Origin: Algoriphagus sp.
Lineage (GTDB): Bacteria; Bacteroidota; Bacteroidia; Cytophagales; Cyclobacteriaceae
Direction of reading: 5' to 3'
Assembly (NCBI GenBank): GCA_023653075.1
Contig: JAMNXQ010000017.1
Coordinates: 1 to 41,517, forward strand
DNA: 41,517 nucleotides
Shown: in pieces, positions 15,603-26,100 of the stretch
Layout of the letters: each line of letters begins with the position of its first letter
Numbering within the stretch: position 1 is the stretch's first letter
Notes under the pieces: model-generated
Databases searched by the model: none
What the model was told of the DNA's origin: nothing
What the model saw: the letters and a program-made list of their open reading frames with translations, nothing else
Made by a program: the position numbers and the translations under genes

Positions 15603-16728
15603 AGCGGGTAAGTCCTTTTAAGAAAATACCAAATTTCAAACGCGACAGGAGCTTTACTTCCTCCCAGAAACTCGTTTTTTCTGCCAAAAAGCGAAAGACT
15701 AGATCTGGAGAAGAGGTGGAAAAAAGATTGATGAATAGCCCTGGAAGTCGCTTGGGCCAGTGATGGGCGATGCTAAGCAGGATGTTGTCGTAGAAAATAA
15801 AACGAGGTTTCCTTTGAAATCTAAGGTTTTGAGTGGCTCCTTGTTCCAAGCAAGCCACCAGTTGGTTGCAGTTTTCTTGAATTTGAGCGAAGGTATAGCC
15901 CGTGGAGGGTTTGGTCCAGCCTGCTGCCGTGCCTATTCGAACGTGGCGAGATCCGGAGCTTGTTGGCTGAACTCGAGTGGTCATTGGAATCTGACCGGAT
16001 TCTTGGAAGGTGATTTGGTAGGCAAGAGTCCCATATTTTTGTTGAAGAAAATTCTTGAGTGAGCCTAAAAGCACCTCTTCCCGGTAAGCATCGCTGGTGT
16101 AGGCGGTGTATTCAATCAAAGCCTCTTGATCAGAGAATGGGAGCGTGTAGATGAAATCAAATCCTGAAGATCCTGGGGTATCGAAATCCATCAAGCCCAT
16201 GGAGTTTGGGTCAAAAACAGGGGTGTTGCTTTTAATTCTTAATCCTATAAAAACCTGATTCAAAATAGGTTGAGTCTCATTACCTACAAAAATACGTGAA
16301 TCAAATACGTAACTGCTGCTGTAAGTTCCCGAGGATTTAGTTTCTACGTAAACTTCGTTTCCAGTGCTATGAATGCTGCTGACCTCCTCCTTTAAAAAAT
16401 GGACGTTGGGAAAGTTTTTAATTTTCTCCAGAACGTGAGTGTAGAAATCGTGGGAGTTGAGATGGTAATAGGCCAATTTTGTCAACCTATGCTGGTGTTG
16501 CTGTTTTCCCTGCTGCAAGTAAAACGAATTCCAGGAAAATCGAGCTGCTTCTGGATGAATGGGAAGTGCTGCTGTGTTCCAATAGCACCAAGTTTTGTTG
16601 GGAATCTCTCCAAGGGTGGGTTCTAGGATGAGAATGTTGGAATCTTTCAAACTACTATCTAGAAGATGGTAGACCAGGCTTAACCCTGCGCATCCTCCTC
16701 CTGCTAGTATGTAGTCGAATTTTTTCAT
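15589..16728 (-). CDS. crtY: Lycopene beta-cyclase, CrtY type
   Basis: This 379-residue flavoprotein cyclises the ends of lycopene to beta-carotene, the substrate of Blh. Evidence is the N-terminal dinucleotide-binding motif DYILAGGGCAGLSLVYHLL, PNKTWCYW, FDFIYTLPFSDQEALIEYTAY, IPMTTRV, and the C-terminal IGTAAGWTKPSTGYTF, all typical of CrtY. Phytoene synthesis and desaturation genes (crtE, crtB, crtI) are not in this window and must lie elsewhere. A strong intrinsic-terminator-like hairpin immediately precedes the start codon, so expression should be lower than that of the upstream rhodopsin gene. Confidence 0.94.
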   Translation of the reverse strand: MKKFDYILAGGGCAGLSLVYHLLDSSLKDSNILILEPTLGEIPNKTWCYWNTAALPIHPEAARFSWNSFYLQQGKQQHQHRLTKLAYYHLNSHDFYTHVLEKIKNFPNVHFLKEEVSSIHSTGNEVYVETKSSGTYSSSYVFDSRIFVGNETQPILNQVFIGLRIKSNTPVFDPNSMGLMDFDTPGSSGFDFIYTLPFSDQEALIEYTAYTSDAYREEVLLGSLKNFLQQKYGTLAYQITFQESGQIPMTTRVQPTSSGSRHVRIGTAAGWTKPSTGYTFAQIQENCNQLVACLEQGATQNLRFQRKPRFIFYDNILLSIAHHWPKRLPGLFINLFSTSSPDLVFRFLAEKTSFWEEVKLLSRLKFGIFLKGLTRYGTY

Positions 16729-16730
16729 AT

Positions 16731-16764
16731 AAAAAAATGCTGCCTATGCATTCACATAGGCAGC
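16731..16764 (-). terminator. Intrinsic terminator between the rhodopsin gene and crtY
   Basis: On the minus strand a perfect 10-bp stem, GCTGCCTATG (16764-16755) pairing with CATAGGCAGC (16748-16739), encloses a 6-nt loop and is followed by A and then seven U (16737-16731). It lies 12 nt after the rhodopsin stop, and its U tract ends two bases before the crtY ATG. As an efficient terminator it would limit read-through to crtY and blh, giving much pump protein and little of the biosynthetic enzymes. It could also occlude crtY translation initiation. Confidence 0.88.
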
Positions 16765-16775
16765 CTTATTACATC

Positions 16776-17510
16776 TTATTTTTTGTTGCTTTCCGCAACT
16801 GCTACTGAATACACTACCAAGCCAAAACCAATTTTGTTGATTGCATCTGCAAGGTTGTAAAACAAATCGATGGCACTTACTTCAAACATGCCAGAAAGCA
16901 AGTTGCCTGGAAGTACCATGTAACCGATTGGGTAAATTGACCATCCTAAAGTGATGAAGATCTTCAATAGGAACATTGCTCTTCCAAGTGCTGGACTGTT
17001 TGAGCTGCTTGCCAATTTGGCTACATCACCAGCAAACACTTCGTACACAATGTATAAGTAACCTACTGTGGATAGGATTCCCCACATGATGTTGTTGTCT
17101 AAGCCGGATGTTTCCCCAATGTAACCAGTTACCAACATGAGCAAAGAAGCCACGATCAATTTGAATAGCGTGGAACCTTTAGCGCCGAAGGGCTTGGTCA
17201 ATAGGTAGAACTCAACGCACATCAAAGGTACAGTCAAGGTCCAGTCTACATAACGGAAAGCTGTGGGGCTAGCTCCTGTCTGTAGGTAGAAATCTCGCAT
17301 GTAATAGTAATGTACTGCTGCAATACCCGTGATTAATCCGGATACCAAGAGGGAAAGCTTCCACTTTCCTTCCACTGAGTTTCTTTCGGCAAAGAAGAAA
17401 ACTGCAGAGGCAAACATAGCCATGTACCCAATGAAGAAGGTAATGGCTACTGGGTCTGAGTTGATGATCTTGTCTAAACCGACAAGATCAGCCAATAACG
17501 TGTAATTCAT
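16776..17510 (-). CDS. Proteorhodopsin-type light-driven proton pump
   Basis: This 244-residue seven-helix microbial rhodopsin binds retinal through Lys226 (ADAINKIGFG). Helix C reads RYVDWTLTVPLMCVE: Asp89 is the proton acceptor, Thr93 the middle motif residue and Glu100 the proton donor, forming the DTE motif of outward proton pumps rather than the NDQ or NTQ motifs of sodium or chloride pumps. His67 matches the proteorhodopsin histidine paired with the counterion, and Asp222 is the second counterion. Met97 occupies spectral tuning position 105, where Met or Leu gives green absorption. In helix E, Gly144 replaces the bulky Phe/Trp of ordinary proteorhodopsins, opening the window used by carotenoid antennae in xanthorhodopsin. 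It is the first gene of the rhodopsin-crtY-blh unit. Confidence 0.96.
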   Translation of the reverse strand: MNYTLLADLVGLDKIINSDPVAITFFIGYMAMFASAVFFFAERNSVEGKWKLSLLVSGLITGIAAVHYYYMRDFYLQTGASPTAFRYVDWTLTVPLMCVEFYLLTKPFGAKGSTLFKLIVASLLMLVTGYIGETSGLDNNIMWGILSTVGYLYIVYEVFAGDVAKLASSSNSPALGRAMFLLKIFITLGWSIYPIGYMVLPGNLLSGMFEVSAIDLFYNLADAINKIGFGLVVYSVAVAESNKK

Positions 17511-19810
<2,300 letters not shown>

Positions 19811-19815
19811 TTTTT

Positions 19816-19841
19816 GGGGGCTTTTTAGCCCCCTTTTTTTT
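19816..19841 (+). terminator. Intrinsic terminator after gyrB
   Basis: A GGGGGCT/AGCCCCC stem (19816-19822 and 19827-19833) with a TTTT loop is followed by eight T. It starts five bases after the gyrB stop codon and separates gyrB from ppk1. Confidence 0.9.
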
Positions 19842-19909
19842 AACAAAAATTTAATTTTCAAAATCTAGAAATTCTTGAGATTAACGTAAACTCACGGTAA
19901 AATTCAAAA

Positions 19910-22087
19910 ATGATGAAACTTTCAGTACTAGATAAATACGAATCCACCATTCAAAAAAGTGACCTCATCAGTAGAGATTTGAGCTGGGTGAGATTCAATG
20001 AGCGCGTTCTCGATCAATCCAAAAAGAGTTTTCGAAGCATCTTCGAAAAGTTAAAGTTCTTGGCCATCACGGCATCCAACATAGATGAATTTTTCATGAT
20101 CCGTGTAGGTTCCTTGTACAATTACTTGGATTATGAAAAAGAGCGGGTGGATTATTCGGGATTACGGGAAGAGCCATTCAAGGAAAAATTGATGAAAGAT
20201 TGCCAGCGCTTCCATGGGGAGCAGCAGCAGCATTTTATTCAAACCATCCTTCCAGGATTACACGAGGAGGGGATTTCTTTGGTGAACGTATCCAAGCTTA
20301 CGCCCGAGGAACAGGAGAAGGTAAAGGAGTATTTCCTCAAAGCGATTTATCCCATGCTTACCCCTATGGTATACGATGGGTACCGTACCTTTCCTATTTT
20401 GATGAACAAACTGCTGGTCTTTGGTGTCGTCACCACCAGTCCAGGAGAGCGAAAGGACATGCGCAAAATGAGTTTTGTGCAGATTCCAGCCAATATCCCG
20501 AGATTTTTTGAGATTGAGCGGGAGGATTCCTTGACCTTAATCCCAATCGAAGAGGTGATTCGAGAAAATTTGATTTCCCTCTTTCGAAATGTTGAGATTG
20601 AGTCAGTGAGCCTTTTCCGAATTACTCGTAATGGGGATTTTACATTGGAAGAAAGTGAAGACATGGATGCCAACTTTCTGGAGGAGGTAAAGCGCAAGCT
20701 TATGGAGCGGAAGACGGGCCGTGTGGTACGTATTGACATCGAAGAGGGGTATTCCAAATGGATGCTCAGCTCCCTGCTCGAGCGCTGGAGCTTGAGGCCT
20801 GATTCTGTTTTTATGGTAAAACGGTCGAGTATGATTGATTTTACAGGTTTATGGCAGATTGTGGGCAACAAACGTTTTAAAGAAAGATTGCCCCAAATTC
20901 CAGACCCTGTGAAGCCACTTTCGTACCCAGAAGAGGGGAGAGCAGATATTTTCGAAATTCTGAAAGAGCGTGATATTTTGCTTCATCATCCGTACAACAA
21001 CATTGACTCGATCCTTGATTTGATTGAAAATGCTGCCGATGATCCGGATGTGATGGCCATTAAAATGACCATTTACCGCTTGGCAAAGGATAGTCGAATC
21101 ACCAAAGCCTTACTACGCGCCGCAGAAAACGGAAAGCATGTATCCGTATTGTTTGAAGTTAAAGCACGCTTTGATGAGGAGAACAATATCCGGGAGGCGA
21201 AAAGACTGCAGAAAGCAGGTTGCTTCGTCATCTATGGAATCTCCAATCTTAAAACACATACCAAGTTGCTTCTTATCGTCAAAAAGGACGACCAAGAGAT
21301 TACCCGCTACGTGCATTTGGGTTCGGGTAATTACAACGAGGATACAGCGCGGCTCTACACAGACATTGGTCTACTCACTACCAATGAGGTATTGGCCAAT
21401 GATGTATCTGAATTCTTCAACGTAATCACGGGACATTCGGTGCCAAGTGATTACCGTAATCTGATAACGGCACCGCGTGACATGCGAAATCAGCTGATTT
21501 CCTTCATTGAGCAGGAGGCAAAGAATGCGAAAGCTGGATTAACTAGCGGCATCTTCATTAAAGTCAACTCCCTAGAGGATTCTGAAATCATCTATGCGCT
21601 CTACCATGCATCGCAGCAGGGGGTACCCGTGAAGCTAATCGTTCGGGGTATTTGTTGCCTCCGACCTAGAAGAAAGGGCTTGAGTGAGAACATTGAAGTC
21701 TTGTCCATTGTTGGCGATTTCTTGGAGCATAGCCGCATCTACCATTTTCACAACAATGGAGAAACGCGCACCTACTCCGGAAGTGCTGATATGATGGTGC
21801 GTAGCTTTGATAAACGATTGGAGTCTCTGTTTAAAGTGGAATCCCCTTTGCTGGAAAAGCAATTGATGAATATTCTATCCTACAACTTGAGAGACAATGC
21901 CAATTCCTACACCATGCAAGAGGATGGAACTTACGTGGCCAAGGTACCTGCAGCTGGTGAAGAAAGGTTTAATATCCACCAAGAGTTTTTTAAGTTGGAA
22001 GTAAAACAGGTGCTTGGGGTAAAATTGGTGGAAGAAAAACAAGCTGCAGGCTCACTGGTGGATCAGGAAGTATCTGGAGTTAAGTAA
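19910..22087 (+). CDS. ppk1: Polyphosphate kinase 1
   Basis: PPK1 reversibly polymerises the gamma-phosphate of ATP into inorganic polyphosphate. The 725-residue protein shows the N-terminal domain (SRDLSWVRFNERVLDQ, LKFLAITASNIDEFFMIRVG), the middle segment ILLHHPYNNIDSILDLIENAADDPDVMAIKMTIYRLA, the phosphorylated-histidine region SNLKTHTKLLLIV with HLGSGNYNEDTARLYTDIGLLT, and the second PLD-like site HSRIYHFHNNGETRTYSGSADMM. Two successive ATG codons open the gene; either may be used. It appears to be a single gene between the gyrB terminator and a long intergenic region. Confidence 0.96.
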   Translation: MMKLSVLDKYESTIQKSDLISRDLSWVRFNERVLDQSKKSFRSIFEKLKFLAITASNIDEFFMIRVGSLYNYLDYEKERVDYSGLREEPFKEKLMKDCQRFHGEQQQHFIQTILPGLHEEGISLVNVSKLTPEEQEKVKEYFLKAIYPMLTPMVYDGYRTFPILMNKLLVFGVVTTSPGERKDMRKMSFVQIPANIPRFFEIEREDSLTLIPIEEVIRENLISLFRNVEIESVSLFRITRNGDFTLEESEDMDANFLEEVKRKLMERKTGRVVRIDIEEGYSKWMLSSLLERWSLRPDSVFMVKRSSMIDFTGLWQIVGNKRFKERLPQIPDPVKPLSYPEEGRADIFEILKERDILLHHPYNNIDSILDLIENAADDPDVMAIKMTIYRLAKDSRITKALLRAAENGKHVSVLFEVKARFDEENNIREAKRLQKAGCFVIYGISNLKTHTKLLLIVKKDDQEITRYVHLGSGNYNEDTARLYTDIGLLTTNEVLANDVSEFFNVITGHSVPSDYRNLITAPRDMRNQLISFIEQEAKNAKAGLTSGIFIKVNSLEDSEIIYALYHASQQGVPVKLIVRGICCLRPRRKGLSENIEVLSIVGDFLEHSRIYHFHNNGETRTYSGSADMMVRSFDKRLESLFKVESPLLEKQLMNILSYNLRDNANSYTMQEDGTYVAKVPAAGEERFNIHQEFFKLEVKQVLGVKLVEEKQAAGSLVDQEVSGVK

Positions 22088-22224
22088 GCAGTTGTATTCA
22101 TTTTAAAATGAACATAAGAATTATGTGGATGAACTGCAGAATTAAACTTTTTTATTCTGAATTAGAATTATTTGGGAGGGATTGAGTTGGGAAAAATAAA
22201 AAAATTCAATTTTTTCTATTGGAT

Positions 22225-22254
22225 TTTGATTTATTCAGAATTGTGGTATTTTTG
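22225..22254 (+). promoter_or_regulatory. Orphan consensus promoter after ppk1
   Basis: TATTTTTG at 22247-22254 matches the Bacteroidota -7 consensus exactly, and TTTG at 22225-22228 lies 18 bases upstream as a -33 element. No protein gene follows on this strand before the sucC/tRNA block, but a terminator hairpin begins about 45 bases after the predicted start. The pair may drive a very short RNA. Confidence 0.45.
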
Positions 22255-22260
22255 AATCTA

Positions 22261-22328
22261 TTGTGGTAGTTAAATAATAGTTGGTTTAGTTTTCAAATAA
22301 AGGGCAGGAGATTTTCTCCTGCTTTTTT
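22261..22328 (+). ncRNA. Candidate small RNA (about 68 nt) with its own promoter and terminator
   Basis: The interval runs from the predicted start of the orphan promoter to the end of the U tract of a strong hairpin. No open reading frame of useful size lies in it. It does not match any small RNA family that I recognise. The alternative is that only the terminator is real and serves ppk1 read-through from 217 nt upstream. Nothing else is recognised in 22088-22541 apart from short inverted repeats at 22088-22137 and 22423-22453. Confidence 0.3.
22304..22328 (+). terminator. Intrinsic terminator downstream of ppk1
   Basis: GCAGGAG (22304-22310) pairs perfectly with CTCCTGC (22316-22322) around a 5-nt loop, and six T follow. 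It is 217 bases beyond the ppk1 stop, unusually far for a gene-end terminator. Confidence 0.8.
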
Positions 22329-22541
22329 ACTTTCTCCCTTTTGTATTTTTTCTTCCTGATTATTCGCTAGGTTACTGGTACCCAAGGAAAAGTAAGGCTT
22401 AATGTTCCTTTAGGTGAGCGGTGGTCTGTGTACAGCCTGCAGACCGTGGTCTGTCGACGATTAGCCGCAGAAATTCAAGGATGTTTTAAGCTACTGGGAT
22501 TGCGGGTAATCCTAGTTTTCTTTTAGCCTACACTTGAGAAC

Positions 22542-22569
22542 AAAAAAAGCCCAAACTTTCGTTTGAGCT
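22542..22569 (-). terminator. Intrinsic terminator after tRNA-Arg
   Basis: On the minus strand a 9-bp stem with one mismatch (22569-22561 with 22556-22548) and a GAAA loop precedes seven U. It lies just downstream of the tRNA-Arg gene and would also end a sucC-tRNA... transcript reading in this direction only if the tRNA is its last member. Confidence 0.8.
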
Positions 22570-22575
22570 TTGGAG

Positions 22576-22649
22576 TACAGACGGAAGGATTCGAACCCTC
22601 AACCCTCGGAGCCGAAATCCGATATTCTATCCAGTTGAACTACGTCTGC
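22576..22649 (-). tRNA. tRNA-Arg (anticodon TCG)
   Basis: The minus strand folds as a 74-nt tRNA. The acceptor stem begins GCAGACG and closes with CGTCTGT, leaving discriminator A. The D stem is GTTC...GAAT, the anticodon stem is TCGGA/TCCGA around the loop TTTCGGC (anticodon TCG, reading CGA), and the T arm is TTGAGGGTTCGAATCCTTC. CCA is not encoded. The gene lies nine bases downstream of the sucC stop on the same strand, and a terminator follows it. Confidence 0.95.
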
Positions 22650-22658
22650 GTACTGATT

Positions 22659-23867
22659 TTATAGCGCGGCTTTCACTCGCTCTGCTGCCTCCTTCAAGGT
22701 AATGGCTGAAAATACTTTCAAGCCTGAATCGTCAATAATTTTTGCTCCCTCGGCAGCATTGGTGCCTTGAAGGCGTACGATGATGGGAACTCGGATGTCT
22801 CCGATGGATTTGTAAGCCTCTACTACCCCGTTAGCGATACGGTCGCATCGAACGATTCCACCAAATACGTTGATTAAGATAGCTTTTACGTTCGGGTCCT
22901 TCAAGATGATTCGGAAACCAGCCTCTACTGTAGTCGCATTGGCTCCTCCTCCCACATCTAAAAAGTTGGCAGGCTCACCACCCGAAAGCTTGATCATATC
23001 CATAGTAGCCATCGCAAGACCCGCTCCATTGACCATGCAGCCCACGTTGCCATCTAATTTCACATAGTTGAGACCTGATTCACCTGCCTCCACTTCCAAA
23101 GGATCTTCTTCAGCCAAATCTCTCAATTCAGCCAACTTAGGTTGACGGTAAAGCGCGTTGTCGTCTATGTTTACTTTGGCGTCTACTGCCAAGATCTTGT
23201 CATCAGAAGTTTTGAGCACTGGGTTGATTTCAAATTGAGAAGAGTCAGTACCTACGTAAGCCGTATACAATGCTCCTATAAACTTTACCATCTCCTTATG
23301 AGCAGTTCCGCTCAAACCTAATTTGAAGGCTACTTTACGGGCTTGAAAGCCCTGTAAGCCCACCTTAGGATCAACCCATTCCTTGATGATTTTCTCTGGA
23401 TGGTGCTCGGCAACTTCTTCAATGTCCATACCTCCTTCTGTAGAGGCCATGATTACATTGGAACCTCTAGCACGATCCAATAGGATAGATAGGTAATATT
23501 CTTTGGGTTCGGACGCTCCAGGATAGTAGACATCTTCAGCGATCAATACCTTAGTTACTTTTTTTCCTTCAGCACCTGTTTGGATGGTTACCAACGTTCC
23601 ACCCAAGATCGCGGCTGCTTTTTCTTTTACAACTTCCAATTTCTTGGCAAGAACTACTCCTCTGGAACCAGTTTCTTTTACCTCTCCCTTGCCTCTCCCT
23701 CCAGCATGAATTTGTGCTTTGATCACGAACCAAGAAGTACCGGTTTGTGCGTTGAGTTTCACCGCCGCTTCATGTGCCTCTTCTGGAGTGCTGGCTACAA
23801 TACCTTCTTGGATACGAACTCCGTATCCTTTTAATACCTCTTTAGCCTGATATTCGTGAATATTCAT
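22659..23867 (-). CDS. sucC: Succinate-CoA ligase (ADP-forming) subunit beta
   Basis: SucC is the nucleotide- and succinate-binding subunit of succinyl-CoA synthetase, which makes ATP or GTP in the TCA cycle. The 402-residue protein starts [17 protein letters not shown] and has the ATP-grasp segment [21 protein letters not shown]-type [24 protein letters not shown], and the carboxy-terminal [17 protein letters not shown] and [16 protein letters not shown]. The start chosen removes a 16-residue unconserved extension from an upstream ATG. The alpha subunit gene sucD is not adjacent, as is common in this phylum. Confidence 0.96.
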   Translation of the reverse strand: MNIHEYQAKEVLKGYGVRIQEGIVASTPEEAHEAAVKLNAQTGTSWFVIKAQIHAGGRGKGEVKETGSRGVVLAKKLEVVKEKAAAILGGTLVTIQTGAEGKKVTKVLIAEDVYYPGASEPKEYYLSILLDRARGSNVIMASTEGGMDIEEVAEHHPEKIIKEWVDPKVGLQGFQARKVAFKLGLSGTAHKEMVKFIGALYTAYVGTDSSQFEINPVLKTSDDKILAVDAKVNIDDNALYRQPKLAELRDLAEEDPLEVEAGESGLNYVKLDGNVGCMVNGAGLAMATMDMIKLSGGEPANFLDVGGGANATTVEAGFRIILKDPNVKAILINVFGGIVRCDRIANGVVEAYKSIGDIRVPIIVRLQGTNAAEGAKIIDDSGLKVFSAITLKEAAERVKAAL

Positions 23868-23995
23868 CTGTGGAAATTTTTGCCCGAAGATAAGCGGGTC
23901 AAGGCAATATAGCAAACTGGAATCTTCGAATTTTTGGAAAAAAGCCTGTTAATTCCTGGATTAGAAGGATTTGTTTTACATTTAAAAAATCAAAA

Positions 23996-24661
23996 ATGGG
24001 TAGCATGCTGATTGCCAAAGGAATTCATAAATCCTACGCTTCGCTCGAGGTTCTAAAAGGAGTAGACTTGGAAATTTCCAAGGGAGAAATCGTTTCCATT
24101 GTAGGTGCCTCAGGGGCTGGCAAAAGTACCCTTCTCCATATTCTTGGGACTTTGGATCGGCCGGATCGGGGGGAACTTTCTCTGAATGGGCAGAATTTAA
24201 TGCAACTTAAAGGGGATGCATTGGCGGAGTTTCGAAATGGGAAAATTGGGTTTGTTTTTCAATTTCATAACCTACTTCCTGAATTCACTGCGTTGGAAAA
24301 CATTTGTATTCCTGGATTTATTCAGGGAAGGGAGCAAATAGAACTAAAAAAGCGTGCCGAAGAACTGGGAGAAATTCTTGGGATACGGAATCGCTTGGAT
24401 CACAAGCCTTCCGAACTTTCTGGAGGTGAACAGCAGCGAGTGGCGGTAGCCCGTGCGCTTATTAATAATCCAGATTTGGTATTTGCAGATGAGCCGAGTG
24501 GGAATCTAGACACCAGCAATGCAAGAGCACTGCATGACCTATTTTTCAAGTTGCGGGACACCTACAATCTTTCCTTTGTGCTTGTGACCCACAACGAGGA
24601 ATTGGCCGCCATGGCTGACCGAAAAGTAGTCATGATGGACGGTCGGATTGTCGGTACATAA
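23996..24661 (+). CDS. ABC transporter ATP-binding protein, LolD/MacB type
   Basis: This 221-residue ATPase has Walker [11 protein letters not shown]-loop [17 protein letters not shown], signature [15 protein letters not shown], Walker [13 protein letters not shown] and the H-loop VTHN. The PEFTALEN segment after the Q loop and overall length fit the LolD/MacB/FtsE subgroup. LolD powers release of lipoproteins from the inner membrane to LolA. No permease gene (LolC/E-type) adjoins it, so the partner must be elsewhere and the exact role stays open. A second ATG three codons on (24005) may be the true start. The gene ends five bases from the convergent peroxiredoxin gene. Confidence 0.88.
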   Translation: MGSMLIAKGIHKSYASLEVLKGVDLEISKGEIVSIVGASGAGKSTLLHILGTLDRPDRGELSLNGQNLMQLKGDALAEFRNGKIGFVFQFHNLLPEFTALENICIPGFIQGREQIELKKRAEELGEILGIRNRLDHKPSELSGGEQQRVAVARALINNPDLVFADEPSGNLDTSNARALHDLFFKLRDTYNLSFVLVTHNEELAAMADRKVVMMDGRIVGT

Positions 24662-24666
24662 TCGCA

Positions 24667-25116
24667 TTATTTCTTGAGCTGCTTGATCATGGCTGCCACG
24701 TGTGCCTTGTTTTCAAATAAACCTTGAAAAACTCCCACGATCTGGTGGTTGCTGTCCAAAAGGTAAGTTACCCTAGTTGGCATTTTGATCAAGGGAAGTA
24801 GGGCGTCGTAGGCTTTACAGACTTTTCCCGATTCATCTGCTAGGAGCTCAAAAGGAAGTCGATGCGTTTTTTTAAATTTTTCATGGGTAGCCAGGCTATC
24901 TCGGCTGATCCCAAAAACAGGAATGTTCAAATTTCGAAATTCAGCAAATTGGTCCCGAAATTCGCAAGCCTCCGTGGTACAGCCGGGTGTGAAGTCTTTG
25001 GGGTAAAAATAGAGGATTACTGGTTTTCCCGCTAGGTCTTTGGAAAGGGCGATGCTGCCCAAGGTGGTAGCGGCAAGTGTAAAATCTGGGGCTGGTGTTC
25101 CAATAGCTAAGGCCAT
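24667..25116 (-). CDS. bcp: Thiol peroxidase/peroxiredoxin, BCP type
   Basis: This 149-residue peroxiredoxin reduces hydrogen and organic peroxides with thioredoxin. The BCP signature is FYPKDFTPGCTTEACEFRD, with peroxidatic Cys46 and likely resolving Cys51. The later segments FGISRDSLATHEKFKKTHRLPFELLAD and RVTYLLDSNHQIVGVF complete the thioredoxin-like fold. There is no signal peptide. It is a single gene, convergent with the ABC ATPase. Confidence 0.94.
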   Translation of the reverse strand: MALAIGTPAPDFTLAATTLGSIALSKDLAGKPVILYFYPKDFTPGCTTEACEFRDQFAEFRNLNIPVFGISRDSLATHEKFKKTHRLPFELLADESGKVCKAYDALLPLIKMPTRVTYLLDSNHQIVGVFQGLFENKAHVAAMIKQLKK

Positions 25117-25198
25117 ATTTTTTTTGTAAAAACAGTTGTTGAAGTGGGAAGGTTTTCAAAATCCCTCAATTTCTTAGTTCAAGCTAGGGAGAATCTCT

Positions 25199-25206
25199 TA
25201 GTTTTG
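25199..25206 (+). promoter_or_regulatory. Candidate -7 box upstream of the EamA transporter
   Basis: TAGTTTTG matches the consensus TAnnTTTG and lies about 30 bases before the likely TTG start of the transporter. A TTG -33 element at the proper distance is not apparent (the nearest is TTC), so confidence is limited. Confidence 0.3.
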
Positions 25207-25237
25207 TACATTAAATTCCCCTTCTAGCAGGTAGTCC

Positions 25238-26065
25238 TTGAAAATCAGTCCCGTACAGTCCATGCTTTTGGCAAGCTTATTTTTTGCGCTCATGAATGTA
25301 TCGGTTAAGTTTATTCCGCATATTCCTGCCATTGAAATTGTCTGGTTTCGATCTGTTTTTAGTGCAGTGTTTACTGTGTTGGTTTTGCGCAAGAAAGGAA
25401 TTCCACTTTTTGGAACCCACAAACTAAGTTTGGTAGCCAGAGGCATTGTTGGTTCCATCAGTTTGATTCTATTTTTTTATACGCTCCAACGGATTCCCTT
25501 GGCTACGGCAGTGACGCTGCAGTACTTGTCACCTATTTTTACCACCCTCTTAGGCATCTTTATTTTAAAGGAAAAAGTACGTGCAAGGCAGTTTGTCTAC
25601 TTTGGGTTGGCCTTTGCCGGGGTGTTGCTGATTCAAGGCGTAGATCCACGAGTAGATGGATGGAGTGCTGCGTTGGGATTGGTTTCTGCGATAGCTTCTG
25701 GGATAGCTTACAACTTGATCCGAAAGCTGAAAGGAATTGAACACCCGTTGGTGATTATTTTTTACTTCCCCTTGGTGACCCTGCCTATCGCTTCAGTGCT
25801 GATGTATTTTGACTGGGTTACTCCGATTGGATGGGATTGGTTGATCTTGCTTTGGATCGGGTTTTGCACCCAAAATGCACAATACTTTATGACCTTGGCC
25901 TACCAGTCTGGCAATGTGTCCCGTATCTCAAGTTTGAGTTACCTGGGGGTGGTTTATGCCTTGATTTTTGGTTTCTTTTTATTTGGAGAAACCTTCCCCA
26001 TACTTTCCTACCTTGGGATGGTACTTGTATTCCTTGGAATTCTTTTGAATTTACGGGTAAAATAG
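25238..26065 (+). CDS. DMT-superfamily transporter, EamA type
   Basis: This 275-residue integral membrane protein has ten predicted helices in two EamA halves. Recognisable parts are LLASLFFALMNVSVKFI at the first helix, the conserved ALATAVTLQYLSPIFTTLLG-like segment (PLATAVTLQYLSPIF), and FLFGETFPILSYLGMVLVFLGILL at the end. Members export amino acids, nucleotides or other metabolites; the substrate cannot be predicted. The start is a TTG because an in-frame stop lies two codons upstream; the ATG at 25262 would cut into the first helix. The pncB promoter lies within its final codons. Confidence 0.88.
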   Translation: MKISPVQSMLLASLFFALMNVSVKFIPHIPAIEIVWFRSVFSAVFTVLVLRKKGIPLFGTHKLSLVARGIVGSISLILFFYTLQRIPLATAVTLQYLSPIFTTLLGIFILKEKVRARQFVYFGLAFAGVLLIQGVDPRVDGWSAALGLVSAIASGIAYNLIRKLKGIEHPLVIIFYFPLVTLPIASVLMYFDWVTPIGWDWLILLWIGFCTQNAQYFMTLAYQSGNVSRISSLSYLGVVYALIFGFFLFGETFPILSYLGMVLVFLGILLNLRVK

Positions 26066-26077
26066 TTTGTAGTTTTG
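26044..26077 (+). promoter_or_regulatory. Candidate promoter of the NAD-salvage operon
   Basis: TAGTTTTG at 26070-26077 matches the -7 consensus, with TTTG at 26044-26047 about 22 bases upstream. Transcription would start near 26084, giving a leader of about 17 bases before the pncB ATG. The -33 element falls inside the end of the EamA gene. Confidence 0.4.
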
Positions 26078-26100
26078 CAGTTCCTAATCCTTTCTTTTTG

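Noticed and set aside
22555-22655. tRNA-Arg as an attachment site for a mobile element
   Set aside because: The gene is complete, a normal terminator follows, and no integrase or repeated tRNA 3' end is seen near it.
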